Positions 41,785 through 49,961 of a DNA stretch of 64,000 nucleotides are shown piece after piece. This DNA is from Agromyces sp. G08B096. GTDB lineage: Bacteria; Actinomycetota; Actinomycetes; Actinomycetales; Microbacteriaceae. The stretch is taken from positions 2,852,001 through 2,916,000 of the forward strand of contig NZ_CP158374.1 in the NCBI RefSeq assembly GCF_040267705.1, read 5' to 3'. How positions within the stretch are numbered: position 1 is the first letter of the stretch; every line of letters begins with the position of its first letter. A model generated the notes under the pieces. That model was given only the letters and a program-made list of their open reading frames with translations. It made no database searches and was not told the origin of the DNA. Position numbers and translations under genes: made by a program.

Positions 41785-42288
41785 TCAGTCGCGGCCGGCG
41801 AGGCGGCGGAGCAGGCCGGCGAGCGCGGCCTGCTCCTCGGGGCTCAGACTCCGCAGCTCCTCGGCCTCCCGCGCGGCGAGGCTGCGCATGGCGTCGTCGA
41901 CCCGGCTGGCCCCCTCATCGGTGATGCGCACGAGCACGCTGCGCCCGTCGCGCGGATTCGGCCGGCGCTCGACGAGCCCGCGCTTGGCGAGGTTGTCGAG
42001 CCGGTTCGTCATCGCGGCGCTGCCGATCATCGTGGCCGTCATCAGCTGGGCAGGGCTCAGCTCGTGCGGCGGCTCCTCGCGACGGAGAGCGGCGAGCACG
42101 TCGAACTCCCACGACGCGAGGCCGGCACCGCCGAACGCGGCCGACCGCAGCTTCGCCAGCCGGTTCGCCGCCCGGCGGAGCCGCGACATCACATCGAGCG
42201 GCGTGAGGTCGACGTCGGGCAGTCGGCGCGACCAGGCGTCGATCAGCAGATCGACCTCGTCGTCGCGGCGGTCGTGGGCGACCATCAT
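41785..42288 (-). CDS. MarR family transcriptional regulator
   Basis: A 167-residue winged-helix regulator. The core is LASWEFDVLAALRREEPPHELSPAQLMTATMIGSAAMTNRLDNLAKRGLVERRPNPRDGRSVLVRITDEG, flanked by dimerisation helices. Its ATG overlaps the stop of the alpha/beta hydrolase upstream (ATGA), so it is the second gene of an operon with that enzyme and likely controls it. The ectB gene is convergent. Confidence 0.9.
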   Translation of the reverse strand: MMVAHDRRDDEVDLLIDAWSRRLPDVDLTPLDVMSRLRRAANRLAKLRSAAFGGAGLASWEFDVLAALRREEPPHELSPAQLMTATMIGSAAMTNRLDNLAKRGLVERRPNPRDGRSVLVRITDEGASRVDDAMRSLAAREAEELRSLSPEEQAALAGLLRRLAGRD

Positions 42289-43088
42289 CGCGCCCCGGTC
42301 GTCAGGAACTCGACGGCCGCCTGCCGGAACACCCGCGAACCGGGCGCGTTGAAGTGGTGGCGGCCCGGCAGTTCGAGGAACGTGCCGTTCGGCGTGACAT
42401 CCGCCAGCGCTTTCGATCGCTCGAGGATGGCGTCCTCGCTGCCGGTGGCGAAGAGCACGGGCTGCTGCGGCGGGTGCGCCGGGTCGGGGTCGGCGTCGCC
42501 GAGCCGCATGCCCTCGGCGAGCGCGACGAGGGCGAGCAGATCGTTGCCGGCGACCCGTTCGGCGAGCGTGACGTAGTTCTGCGTGACCCGGTCTTCGACG
42601 GGTGTGCCGTGCTCGGCGTAGGCGCGCACCTGGTCGATCTGCAGGCGGGCGAGCGGGCGGCCGTCCGGGATGCCTCCGAGCACGGCCCGCTCGACCCGCG
42701 TCGGCGCCTGCACGGCCACCTGCCAGCCGACCCGCGCGCCGAGCGAGTAGCCGGCGTACACGACGGTGTCGAGCAGGTACGTGTCGAGGACGATCACGAG
42801 GTCCTGCACGAGGGCGTCCATCGTGTATTCGCCCCACTCGCGCGGCTTGTCGCTCGCGCCGTGTCCGAGCTGGTCGACGCCGAGCACTCGGAACCCGGCG
42901 CGGAGCAGGTCGCGGACCCAGCCGGTGTTCACCCAGTTGTCGCGCGTGCTCGAGGCGAAGCCGTGCACGCAGAGCACCGTCGGCGCATCGTCGGCGCCCC
43001 ACGAGTAGGTCGCGATGCGCCGGCCCTCGGCCGACATCACGTACTGCGGCGACGGCATCTCGGTGAGCGCTGGGAGCGAGGCATCCAT
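42285..43088 (-). CDS. Alpha/beta hydrolase
   Basis: A 267-residue hydrolase. VLCVHGFASSTRDNWVNTGWVRDLL has the oxyanion hole, GVDQLGHGASDKP follows, and the nucleophile Ser is in YAGYSLGARVGWQVA. The acid is near FATGSEDAILE, and His is in LPGRHHFNAPGS. No signal peptide. It is co-translated with the MarR gene. The start is supported by CAGAAT six bases upstream of the ATG. Substrate unknown. Confidence 0.9.
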   Translation of the reverse strand: MDASLPALTEMPSPQYVMSAEGRRIATYSWGADDAPTVLCVHGFASSTRDNWVNTGWVRDLLRAGFRVLGVDQLGHGASDKPREWGEYTMDALVQDLVIVLDTYLLDTVVYAGYSLGARVGWQVAVQAPTRVERAVLGGIPDGRPLARLQIDQVRAYAEHGTPVEDRVTQNYVTLAERVAGNDLLALVALAEGMRLGDADPDPAHPPQQPVLFATGSEDAILERSKALADVTPNGTFLELPGRHHFNAPGSRVFRQAAVEFLTTGAR

Positions 43089-43135
43089 TCGGCCATTCTG
43101 CCGCGCGCGGGTCGACGCTCGCGCGAGGCCGGGGG

Positions 43136-43675
43136 TCAGCCCTGGAAGTCCTCGGGGTCGACGTCTTCGAGGAAGCGCTTGAACTCGGCGAGCTTCGCCT
43201 CGTCGAGCGCGGCCCCCTCGGCGACCTCGGCGTCGCTCGGCTCGTGCGGCTCGTGCGGTTCGAGGAGCTCGGCGGCGATGCCGGCCTCCTCGAGCACGTC
43301 GTCGTCGACGAGGATGGGGGCCCCGGCGCGCACCGCGAGCGCGACCGCGTCGGAGGGTCGCGCGTCGATCATCTGGCGTCCGGTCGGGGTGCGGAGCGTG
43401 AGCTCGGCGTAGAACGTGCCCTCGTCGATTCGGGTCACCTCGGCCTGCTCGAGCGTCGCGCCGACGGCACCGAACAGCGTGGTGATGAGGTCGTGCGACA
43501 ACGGCCGCGGTGCCTGCTCGCCCTGGATGGCGATGAGGATCGAGGTCGCCTCCTGCGCGCCGATCCAGATCGGGAGGATCCGCCCCTCGCCCTCCTCCTC
43601 GAGGATCGGCTTCAGCAGCACGACGTGCTGCCGGGCGGCGTCGAGCGCGACGCCGAGCACGCGGACCTGCACCAT
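43136..43675 (-). CDS. Bifunctional nuclease domain (BFN/DUF151) protein
   Basis: A 179-residue protein with the BFN fold: VQVRVLGVALDAARQHVVLLKP, LPIWIGAQEATSILIAIQGEQAPRPLSHDLI, FYAELTLRTPTGRQMIDARPSDAVALAVRAGAPILV. Plant and bacterial relatives are reported to have nuclease activity; in actinobacteria it is highly conserved and usually sits near the merR/ftsR region. Here it stands alone before a drug exporter. A hydrophilic acidic tail with HEPHEP follows the domain. Confidence 0.92.
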   Translation of the reverse strand: MVQVRVLGVALDAARQHVVLLKPILEEEGEGRILPIWIGAQEATSILIAIQGEQAPRPLSHDLITTLFGAVGATLEQAEVTRIDEGTFYAELTLRTPTGRQMIDARPSDAVALAVRAGAPILVDDDVLEEAGIAAELLEPHEPHEPSDAEVAEGAALDEAKLAEFKRFLEDVDPEDFQG

Positions 43676-43795
43676 GGGGACTCCCGTCGGCCGAGCGGGT
43701 ATGCAGCCATCGTACGTCCGCAGCGCGCGAGACGGCCGGCGAGGCGCCGGGCGGGCGATGTCGGGGCATCCGGGCGCGACGTCCGCGGCGGGGGC

Positions 43796-43801
43796 TAGCG
43801 T
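43796..43801 (+). promoter_or_regulatory. -10 box TAGCGT near start
   Basis: TAGCGT ends six bases before the ATG of the DHA2 transporter at 43808, consistent with a leaderless message. Confidence 0.45.
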
Positions 43802-43807
43802 GAAGGC

Positions 43808-45235
43808 ATGGCTGCGCGGATGTCCCCTGACCAGCGCCTCGTGCTCTCGATCGCGGTGCTCGCCTCCTTCGTCTCGTTCCTCGACAGCACCGTCGTCACG
43901 GTGGCGCTGCCGGCGATCATGGACGAGCTCGGCGGCGGGCTCGCGACCCAGCAGTGGGTCGTCGACGCGTACCTCATCACGCTCGGCTCGCTCATCCTCG
44001 TGGCCGGCTCGGTGAGCGACGTCTACGGGCGCCTGCTGGTGCTGCGCATCGGCCTCATCGGCTTCGGCATCGCGTCGATCGCGATCGCGGCGGCGCCGAC
44101 GTCGGAGTTCCTCATCGTGGCCCGCGGGGTGCAGGGCATCGCCGGCGCCCTGCTGGTGCCGAGTTCGCTCGCCCTCATCACCTCGAACTTCCGCGACGAG
44201 GCGCAGGCGCGGGCGATCGGCATCTGGACGGCGCTCACGACGGCGGCGATGATCGCGGGCCCCGTCGTCGGCGGATTGTTCGTCGACCTGGCCTCATGGC
44301 GGTTCGCGTTCCTCATCAACGTGCTGCCGATCGCGGTCACGCTGTGGCTGTCGGCGCGGCTCGTGAAGGTCGGGCACCGTGATCTCCGCGAGCCGGGCGG
44401 CCGCATCGACTGGCTGGGCGCCGCGCTCTGCACGGTCGGCCTCGGCGGCGCGGTGTTCGCGCTCATCGAGCAGCCGAACCTCGGCTGGTCGTCCCCGCTC
44501 ATCTGGGTGCCGCTCACGGTCGGGCTGCTCTCGTTCGCGGGGTTCCTCGTGCGTCAGCGCTTCGCCGCGCAGCCGATGATGCCGCTGTCGCTGTTCCGGG
44601 TGCGCAACTTCTGGAGCGGCAACATCGCGACGCTGTTCATCTACGGCGCGCTGTCGCTGAACGGGTTCGTGCTCGGGGTCTACCTGCAGCAGGGGGCGGG
44701 TCTCCCCGCGACGCTCGCGGGGCTCGCGACCCTGCCGACGACCGTCATCATGATCCTGCTGAGCTCGAAGGTCGGCTCGTGGTCGGGCAAGCTCGGGCCG
44801 CGCCTGTTCATGACGGCGGGGCCGTTGATCATGGCCGCCGGGGCGTTGCTGCTGCTCACCGTCTCGAGCGATTTCTCGTACTGGTGGCAGGTGCTGCCGA
44901 GCGTGCTCGTGTTCGGCTTCGGCCTGACGCTCACGGTCACCCCGCTCACGTCGGCGATCCTCGGCTCGATCGAGCCCGAGCGGTCGGGCATCGCGTCAGC
45001 CGTGAACAACGCGGTCTCCCGCGTCGCGGGCCTGCTGGTCATCGCCATGCTCGCGGCGATCGTCGGCGGGCAGCTCGACCTCGACGGCTTCCACCGGGCG
45101 GCCGTCGTCACCGCGGCGCTCATGGCCGCGGGCGGCATCGTGTCGTGGATCTGGATCCGGAAGCCGGAAGAGCAGCCCGGCAGCGCGGCCGCGCTCGAGG
45201 CCGAGAGCGGCGAGGCTCCGGCGCGGGCGGACTGA
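43808..45235 (+). CDS. MFS transporter, DHA2 (EmrB/QacA) family
   Basis: A 475-residue drug exporter with 14 predicted helices. The N-terminus LSIAVLASFVSFLDSTVVTVALPAIMDEL holds the DHA2 motif D1 (LDSTVV). It is followed by QWVVDAYLITLGSLILVAGSVSDVYGR (motif A), GVQGIAGALLVPSSLALI (motif B) and GPVVGGLFVDLASWRFAFLINV (motif C). It would use the proton gradient to export hydrophobic drugs. It stands alone and convergent with the PspA operon. No dedicated TetR gene adjoins it. Confidence 0.93.
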   Translation: MAARMSPDQRLVLSIAVLASFVSFLDSTVVTVALPAIMDELGGGLATQQWVVDAYLITLGSLILVAGSVSDVYGRLLVLRIGLIGFGIASIAIAAAPTSEFLIVARGVQGIAGALLVPSSLALITSNFRDEAQARAIGIWTALTTAAMIAGPVVGGLFVDLASWRFAFLINVLPIAVTLWLSARLVKVGHRDLREPGGRIDWLGAALCTVGLGGAVFALIEQPNLGWSSPLIWVPLTVGLLSFAGFLVRQRFAAQPMMPLSLFRVRNFWSGNIATLFIYGALSLNGFVLGVYLQQGAGLPATLAGLATLPTTVIMILLSSKVGSWSGKLGPRLFMTAGPLIMAAGALLLLTVSSDFSYWWQVLPSVLVFGFGLTLTVTPLTSAILGSIEPERSGIASAVNNAVSRVAGLLVIAMLAAIVGGQLDLDGFHRAAVVTAALMAAGGIVSWIWIRKPEEQPGSAAALEAESGEAPARAD

Positions 45236-45309
45236 GCCGGCCGGCCCGAGCACCGGCTGTGCGCCGGCCGACGGCACGCCGGCCGACGCCGCGACGCCCG
45301 CACACCCGG

Positions 45310-46074
45310 CTACGAGCCGGCGCGCCCGATGCTCAGCCAGCCGCCCTCGCCCGGTCCAACTCCGGCCGCCCCGCCGCGCTTCAGCGCCTCGACCTGCCGG
45401 TCGATCTCCGCCTGCGCCGAGACCGCCGCGAGCTGGCGCTCGATGTCGGCGTCGGGGGTCGCGGTGAGGTCGGTGAGCGCGCCGCTCGCGAGCAGTTCGT
45501 CCGTCGCGGCGGCACGGGCCTGCATCTGCGCGACCCGGTCGCGCGCCCGGTCGAGGCTCGAACCGACGTCCTGGATCGAGGAGCTGAGACCCGAGACCGC
45601 CTCGTTCGCGCGCACCTGCGCCTCGGACGCGGTGTAGGTGGCCTTGATCGTCTCCTTCTCGATGCGGAACGCCGCGACCTGGTCGGTGAGCCGCCGTTCC
45701 CGTTCCTGCAGCTGCGCGGTCTGCTGCTCGAGCGCGGTGTACTGCTGCTGCAGCTTCCCGACCTGGCCCTCGAGCATCGCGCGTCGTTCGAGGGCGGCGC
45801 GGGCGAGGTCCTCACGGCCCTGCGCGAGCGCTTCCGCGGCCTGGGCGCCGAGCCGCTGGTACCGGCCGCCCATCTCCTCACCCTGGAGTTCGATTCGCTT
45901 CCTGGCCGTCGCGACCTCGGCGACGGCCTGACGCACCTGCTGGAGGAGCTTCACCTGCTGGTCGTAGCTGTCGTCGAGGGTCTCGCGCGGATCCTCGATG
46001 CGGTCGAGCGCCTTGCGCGTCTTGCTGCGGAAGATGGTCCGCACGCGTGCGGCGTTGCTGTCGGCGTTGCTCAT
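45310..46074 (-). CDS. PspA/IM30 family protein
   Basis: A 254-residue membrane-stress protein built of long coiled coils: RVRTIFRSKTRKALDRIEDPRETLDDSYDQQVKLLQQVRQAVAEVATARKRIE opens with the family signature, then ARAALERRAMLEGQVGKLQQQYTALEQQTAQLQERERRL. Such proteins bind damaged membranes as ESCRT-III-like polymers. Its ATG overlaps the stop of a TM coiled-coil gene (ATGA), so the two are translated together. No PspC or ClgR-like gene is next to it. Confidence 0.93.
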   Translation of the reverse strand: MSNADSNAARVRTIFRSKTRKALDRIEDPRETLDDSYDQQVKLLQQVRQAVAEVATARKRIELQGEEMGGRYQRLGAQAAEALAQGREDLARAALERRAMLEGQVGKLQQQYTALEQQTAQLQERERRLTDQVAAFRIEKETIKATYTASEAQVRANEAVSGLSSSIQDVGSSLDRARDRVAQMQARAAATDELLASGALTDLTATPDADIERQLAAVSAQAEIDRQVEALKRGGAAGVGPGEGGWLSIGRAGS

Positions 46075-46700
46075 GGTCGGTTCCCCTCATCTCGAACGGT
46101 GGATGCGGCCCGCTGCCGCCCGGTCTCACCGACGCGACCGTCGCGCCGGTTCAGTTCCTGAAGCTCCTGGATGCCCGCGCGGAGTGCCGCGACCTCGCGC
46201 TCGACGTCGGATCCGAGCGCGGTGAGCGCGTCGTCGGTCGTGCCGGTGAGGCCCGCCGACACCGCAGCGCGCACGCGTCGCACGAGCTGCTCGACCTGCT
46301 CCACACGTCCTCGTGCGGCGGGCAGCTCGTCGGCGAGCACACGCGCGTCGGTCTCGCTCTCCATGAGGCGCAGCTGCAGGTCGAGCACGGATGCCTCGTC
46401 GCCGACACGGCGGAACAGCCTGGGCAGCTCACCTCGAGGCCCGGGGCTTCCGGCCGCGACCTCCACAGCGGCCCGGCCGCTCCGGACGGCGTCGTCGAGC
46501 CGGACGCGGAGCGCGAGCACCGTGCGCTGCGGGCCTCGGGCGACGCGGGCTCGGGCGCGGAGCGCCGCTCCCCCGACGGCGCGGCTCCGGCGGATCCGTC
46601 GCACGACGGAGCGCAGGACGAGCACGAACGCCACGGTCACGCCGAGCGAGAGGAGCACGATCACCCCGAGCACGGTCAGCACGAACTCGATGCCGGTCAC
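46071..46700 (-). CDS. TM-anchored coiled-coil protein, partner of PspA
   Basis: About 209 residues: one N-terminal helix (FVLTVLGVIVLLSLGVTVAFVLVL), a basic stretch RSVVRRIRRSR, then about 150 residues of heptad-like helix (RGRVEQVEQLVRRVRAAV, DVEREVAALRAGIQELQEL). It is likely a membrane tether or regulator of the downstream PspA protein. The GTG at 46700 was chosen from the position of the helix; other GTGs lie nearby. I do not recognise a named family. Confidence 0.75.
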   Translation of the reverse strand: MTGIEFVLTVLGVIVLLSLGVTVAFVLVLRSVVRRIRRSRAVGGAALRARARVARGPQRTVLALRVRLDDAVRSGRAAVEVAAGSPGPRGELPRLFRRVGDEASVLDLQLRLMESETDARVLADELPAARGRVEQVEQLVRRVRAAVSAGLTGTTDDALTALGSDVEREVAALRAGIQELQELNRRDGRVGETGRQRAASTVRDEGNRP

Positions 46701-46750
46701 GCACACCACCCCCTGCCCCGTCGATGGCTCGACGGCGAGCTTCCCACGAA

Positions 46751-46766
46751 ACGCGATATAACGCGT
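46751..46766. promoter_or_regulatory. Palindrome ACGCG-N6-CGCGT before the PspA operon
   Basis: An imperfect 16-base palindrome with an AT-rich centre (ATATAA), 51 bases before the chosen start of the TM coiled-coil gene. TTATAT within it could act as a -10. Confidence 0.4.
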
Positions 46767-46834
46767 CTGCTGAGGATACCCCGGATTCGCCGGAGGTGGT
46801 CGGGTCGGAGGAGATTCGCAGGTGGGACGCAGGC

Positions 46835-47578
46835 TCAGCGTCTCGGCGTCCACCCGTACGGCAGGGGGCCGTCGATCGCGGCGCGTTCGGCATCGATCGC
46901 CGCGGACCATCCCTGTGCAGCATCCGCGCCATCGAAGCCGCCACGCGCGACCCGGAACCCGACGTCCTCGTGATGCATCCGCGGTGCGCCACCGCGACGC
47001 GTCGAGGCGCGCACGCTCCACGCGTCGTCGGCGAACCCGCCTCCGCGGAAGACGCGATACCCGTCGTACCGCGCGGGATCGAGCAGGTCCCAGCACCACT
47101 CCCACACGTTGCCGAGCGTGTCGAAGAGCCCGTTGAGATTCGGATGCTTCCCGCCCACGTCCTGCGGCGTGGTCACACCGTCGGCCGCCGTCCACGCGAC
47201 CTCGGCGAGCGGACCGTAGTGCGGACCGGTCGATCCCGCGCGACACGCGAACTCCCACTCCGCTTCGGTCGGGAGCCGGTACCCGCCGGCGTCGACGTGC
47301 CACGTGACCTCTTCGCCGTCGAACGTGTACGCGGGGTCCAGTCCCTCCCACTCCGATGCGGCGTTGCAGAAGCGGATGGCGCGCAGCCAGCTCACCTCGG
47401 TCGCCGGGCGGCGAGGGTGCGCCGCGGTCTCACCGAGCAGACCGCCGAGCTGCTCCTCGGTGACGGGGTACACGCCGATCTCGAACGGTTCGAGGTCCAC
47501 ACTCCAGCGCACCTGCCGGCGCGCGTCGTGCAGCGCGACGGTGCCGCCCTCGATGCGGGCGAGTTCGAGGTCGGTCAT
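46835..47578 (-). CDS. SUMF1/FGE-fold protein lacking the active-site cysteines
   Basis: A 247-residue protein of the formylglycine-generating-enzyme-like fold. Markers are FEIGVYPVTEEQ, ATEVSWLRAIRFCNAASEWEGLDPAYTF, GGYRLPTEAEWEFACRAGS, GLFDTLGNVWEWCWD, YRVFRGGGFADDAWSVRASTRRG and VGFRVARGG. True FGE enzymes bind copper with two cysteines just after RGGSW; here that place reads GGGFADDAW, with no Cys, so a sulfatase-maturing activity is unlikely. Family members without these residues include EgtB-type and unknown proteins. No sulfatase is nearby. Confidence 0.88.
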   Translation of the reverse strand: MTDLELARIEGGTVALHDARRQVRWSVDLEPFEIGVYPVTEEQLGGLLGETAAHPRRPATEVSWLRAIRFCNAASEWEGLDPAYTFDGEEVTWHVDAGGYRLPTEAEWEFACRAGSTGPHYGPLAEVAWTAADGVTTPQDVGGKHPNLNGLFDTLGNVWEWCWDLLDPARYDGYRVFRGGGFADDAWSVRASTRRGGAPRMHHEDVGFRVARGGFDGADAAQGWSAAIDAERAAIDGPLPYGWTPRR

Positions 47579-47617
47579 CGGGGCAGTCTCGCACGGCCGG
47601 AGCATCCGCTCGCTCGG

Positions 47618-48100
47618 CTACCGCCGTTCGCCGGACGCGCTCGACGCCACCCGCGCGCTGAACTCGTCGATCATGTCGCGCATGCGTGCGGCGGCCGCGT
47701 CGGGATCCTCCGCCTCCCACACGGCTGCGACGCGCTGCTCGAACTCGTGGACCTCGGCGCGAAGCGCCTCCTCGCTGCGGCGCCGGGCGTCGCGCGTCGC
47801 GGTGCGGACCACGCTCACCGCCGTGTCGATGATCCGCCGCTCGAGCAGCACGACCACGCCGACGAGCAGGAGCGTGGTGCCGATGCCGCCCAGCACCCCG
47901 CCCAGGTAGCCGAGCCGGTCGGCTGGCGCGGTGAACGTCCAGCCGATGGAGATCGCGGCGAGCCCGAGCGCGATGCACGCGGCGAACCAGCCCCACCGGA
48001 TGCGGACCGGCGCGGGCGGGGACGCGGACGTCGCCGGCGGCATCGGAGTGCCGGTCGGCGCGGGCGCGACGGCGGGCTCGCGCTGCGGGTCGGAGATCAC
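47618..48100 (-). CDS. Two-TM protein with C-terminal helical domain
   Basis: About 160 residues: a Pro/Ala-rich N-terminus, helix 1 WGWFAACIALGLAAISIGWTF, helix 2 LGGVLGGIGTTLLLVGVVVLL, then a charged helical region (RDARRRSEEALRAEVHEFEQRVAAVWEAEDPDAAAARMRDMIDEF). It could be a scaffold. The GTG at 48100 was preferred because upstream sequence is low complexity; the true start is uncertain. Family not recognised. Confidence 0.6.
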   Translation of the reverse strand: MISDPQREPAVAPAPTGTPMPPATSASPPAPVRIRWGWFAACIALGLAAISIGWTFTAPADRLGYLGGVLGGIGTTLLLVGVVVLLERRIIDTAVSVVRTATRDARRRSEEALRAEVHEFEQRVAAVWEAEDPDAAAARMRDMIDEFSARVASSASGERR

Positions 48101-48234
48101 CCGACCAGCTTCGTCGCGACGGGTCCGAACCGTCAACGGCGCCGACGCCCGCCTCCCCCGTGACACGCCCCGCCCTCGTCGAGCCCACGCCGCTCGGAGA
48201 GTATGGTCTGCTGCCAAGGGGAAGGGGGCACCTC

Positions 48235-49653
48235 ATGAACGATCCGTCCTGGACGCAGGTCGTCAAGGCCGTCGAGCCGGAACAGCCCGAGCTGAAGCGG
48301 GCGCTCGGCCCGGGACTGCTGCTGCTGTTCATCGTGGGAGACATCCTCGGCACCGGCATCTATGCGCTGACCGGTCAGGTTGCGGCGGAGGTCGGCGGGG
48401 CCGCATGGGTGCCGTTCCTGCTCGCGTTCGCGGTGGCGACGGTGACGGCGTTCTCCTATCTGGAGCTCGTCACCAAGTATCCCCAGGCGGCCGGCGCCGC
48501 CCTGTACACGCACAAGGCGTTCGGCGTGCATTTCTTCACCTTCCTCGTGTGCTTCATCGTGATGACCTCCGGCATCACGTCCGCGTCGACGGCGTCGCGC
48601 GCGTTCGCGGCGAACCTGGCGGTCGCGTTCCCGGTTCCGGATGACACGCTGACGACGATGCTCATCGCGCTGGCATTCATCGCGCTCATCATGCTGGTGA
48701 ACCTCCGCGGCGTGACCGAGAGCATCTGGCTGAACGTGGTCCTCACCCTCGTCGAGCTGTCGGGGCTGCTCATCGTCATCTTCATCGGCATGTGGGCGAT
48801 CGCGGGCGGCAACGCCGACTGGTCGCGGGTCGTGGCGTTCGAGACCCCCGAGGACAAGGGCATCCTGCTCGCCGTCAGCACCGCCACCTCGCTCGCGTTC
48901 TTCGCGATGGTCGGCTTCGAGGACTCCGTCAACATGGCGGAGGAGACGAAGGACCCCAGTCGGATCTTCCCGAAGATCCTGCTCAGCGGGCTCGCCATCA
49001 CGGCGGTGGTGTACGTCCTGGTGTCGATCACGGTCGTCGCGCTGGTGCCGATCGGCGACCTGGTCGGCAGCGAGACGCCCCTCGTGACCGCGGTCCAGGC
49101 CGCTGCCCCCGGCTTCCCGATCGCCGATCTGGTGCCGTTCATCTCGATGTTCGCGGTCGCGAACACGGCACTCATCAACATGATGATGGCGAGCCGGCTG
49201 CTCTACGGCATGAGCCGGCAGCAGGTGCTGCCGCCGTTCCTCGCGAAGGTCGCCCCGAGGCGGCGCACGCCGTGGGCCGCGATCCTCTTCACGAGCGTTC
49301 TCGCCGCCGGCCTGATCGTGTACGTGTCGCTCGACGCGGAAGGGTCGATCGTGGCGCTGCTCGGCGGCACGACGTCGCTGCTGCTGCTCACCGTGTTCGC
49401 GGTCGTGAACGTGGCCGTGCTCGTGCTGCGTCGGCAGCCCGTCGATCACCGTCACTTCCGGACGCCGGTGGTGCTCCCCGTGATCGGGGCGATCACCTGC
49501 CTCTTCCTGGTGTTCCCGTGGACGTCAGGACGGCCATCCGGGCAGTACGGCATCGCACTCGGGCTGCTCGGCGTCGGCGTCGTGCTCTGGATGATCGAAC
49601 GGATCTACACGGCGATGGCGCGACGGCGGGAAGCCGGCCAGCGGTCAGGGTGA
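48235..49653 (+). CDS. APC family amino acid permease
   Basis: A 472-residue transporter with 12 helices. LKRALGPGLLLLFIVGDILGTGIYALTGQVAAEVGGAAWVPFLLAF shows the unwound GTGIY in TM1. Further motifs are ATVTAFSYLELVTKYPQAAGAALYTHKAFG, VGFEDSVNMAEETKDPSRIFPKILL (TM6-7 loop motif) and RLLYGMSRQQVLP. It is probably an amino acid importer or exchanger. GGGGAAGGGGG precedes the ATG. It is a single gene with a hairpin-rich 3' region. Confidence 0.93.
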   Translation: MNDPSWTQVVKAVEPEQPELKRALGPGLLLLFIVGDILGTGIYALTGQVAAEVGGAAWVPFLLAFAVATVTAFSYLELVTKYPQAAGAALYTHKAFGVHFFTFLVCFIVMTSGITSASTASRAFAANLAVAFPVPDDTLTTMLIALAFIALIMLVNLRGVTESIWLNVVLTLVELSGLLIVIFIGMWAIAGGNADWSRVVAFETPEDKGILLAVSTATSLAFFAMVGFEDSVNMAEETKDPSRIFPKILLSGLAITAVVYVLVSITVVALVPIGDLVGSETPLVTAVQAAAPGFPIADLVPFISMFAVANTALINMMMASRLLYGMSRQQVLPPFLAKVAPRRRTPWAAILFTSVLAAGLIVYVSLDAEGSIVALLGGTTSLLLLTVFAVVNVAVLVLRRQPVDHRHFRTPVVLPVIGAITCLFLVFPWTSGRPSGQYGIALGLLGVGVVLWMIERIYTAMARRREAGQRSG

Positions 49654-49787
49654 TCCTCAGGGTGATTTCTCCAGCGCGCTCGGCGCGCGTGTGATGGACT
49701 CCCGGTGCTGGAGTATCCAGTCCCCCGAGGTTCGCGACCGGTCACGGCCCACGAACCGGTGGGGTGCGTCGCCCCCTGAGCCGCGCT

Positions 49788-49820
49788 CCGGCGCCGAGCG
49801 AGTCGATCGCTCGGCGCCGG
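49788..49820. terminator. Perfect 14-bp hairpin
   Basis: CCGGCGCCGAGCGA pairs with TCGCTCGGCGCCGG around a five-base loop, in the region after the APC permease gene. Confidence 0.65.
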
Positions 49821-49889
49821 CGGCCGGTGGCGGCGCCGGGTGGCAGCCCGACCGTGGTGCGGGAGTGTTCGGGGCTCCGGCACCGCCCC

Positions 49890-49919
49890 GGTGGGTGCCG
49901 GGAGGGGCCGGCACCCACC
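49890..49919. terminator. Perfect 11-bp hairpin
   Basis: GGTGGGTGCCG pairs with CGGCACCCACC around an eight-base loop, 43 bases after the S51 peptidase stop on the minus strand. Confidence 0.65.
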
Positions 49920-49961
49920 ATCACCGCGCCGCGGCCGACGGCCGCGCCGAAGGCCGACGGC

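Larger units (their letters stand above)
49654..49961. other. Gene-free, hairpin-dense convergent intergenic region
   Basis: About 308 bases with no coding frame of note between the APC gene and the S51 peptidase gene. It holds several strong inverted repeats, two of them listed separately, plus GGCC-GAC-GGCC type hairpins at about 49930-49970. It can act as a two-way transcription stop. Confidence 0.6.

Noticed and set aside
46835-47578. Sulfatase-maturing formylglycine-generating enzyme
   Set aside because: The active-site cysteines are missing and no sulfatase gene is present in the window.
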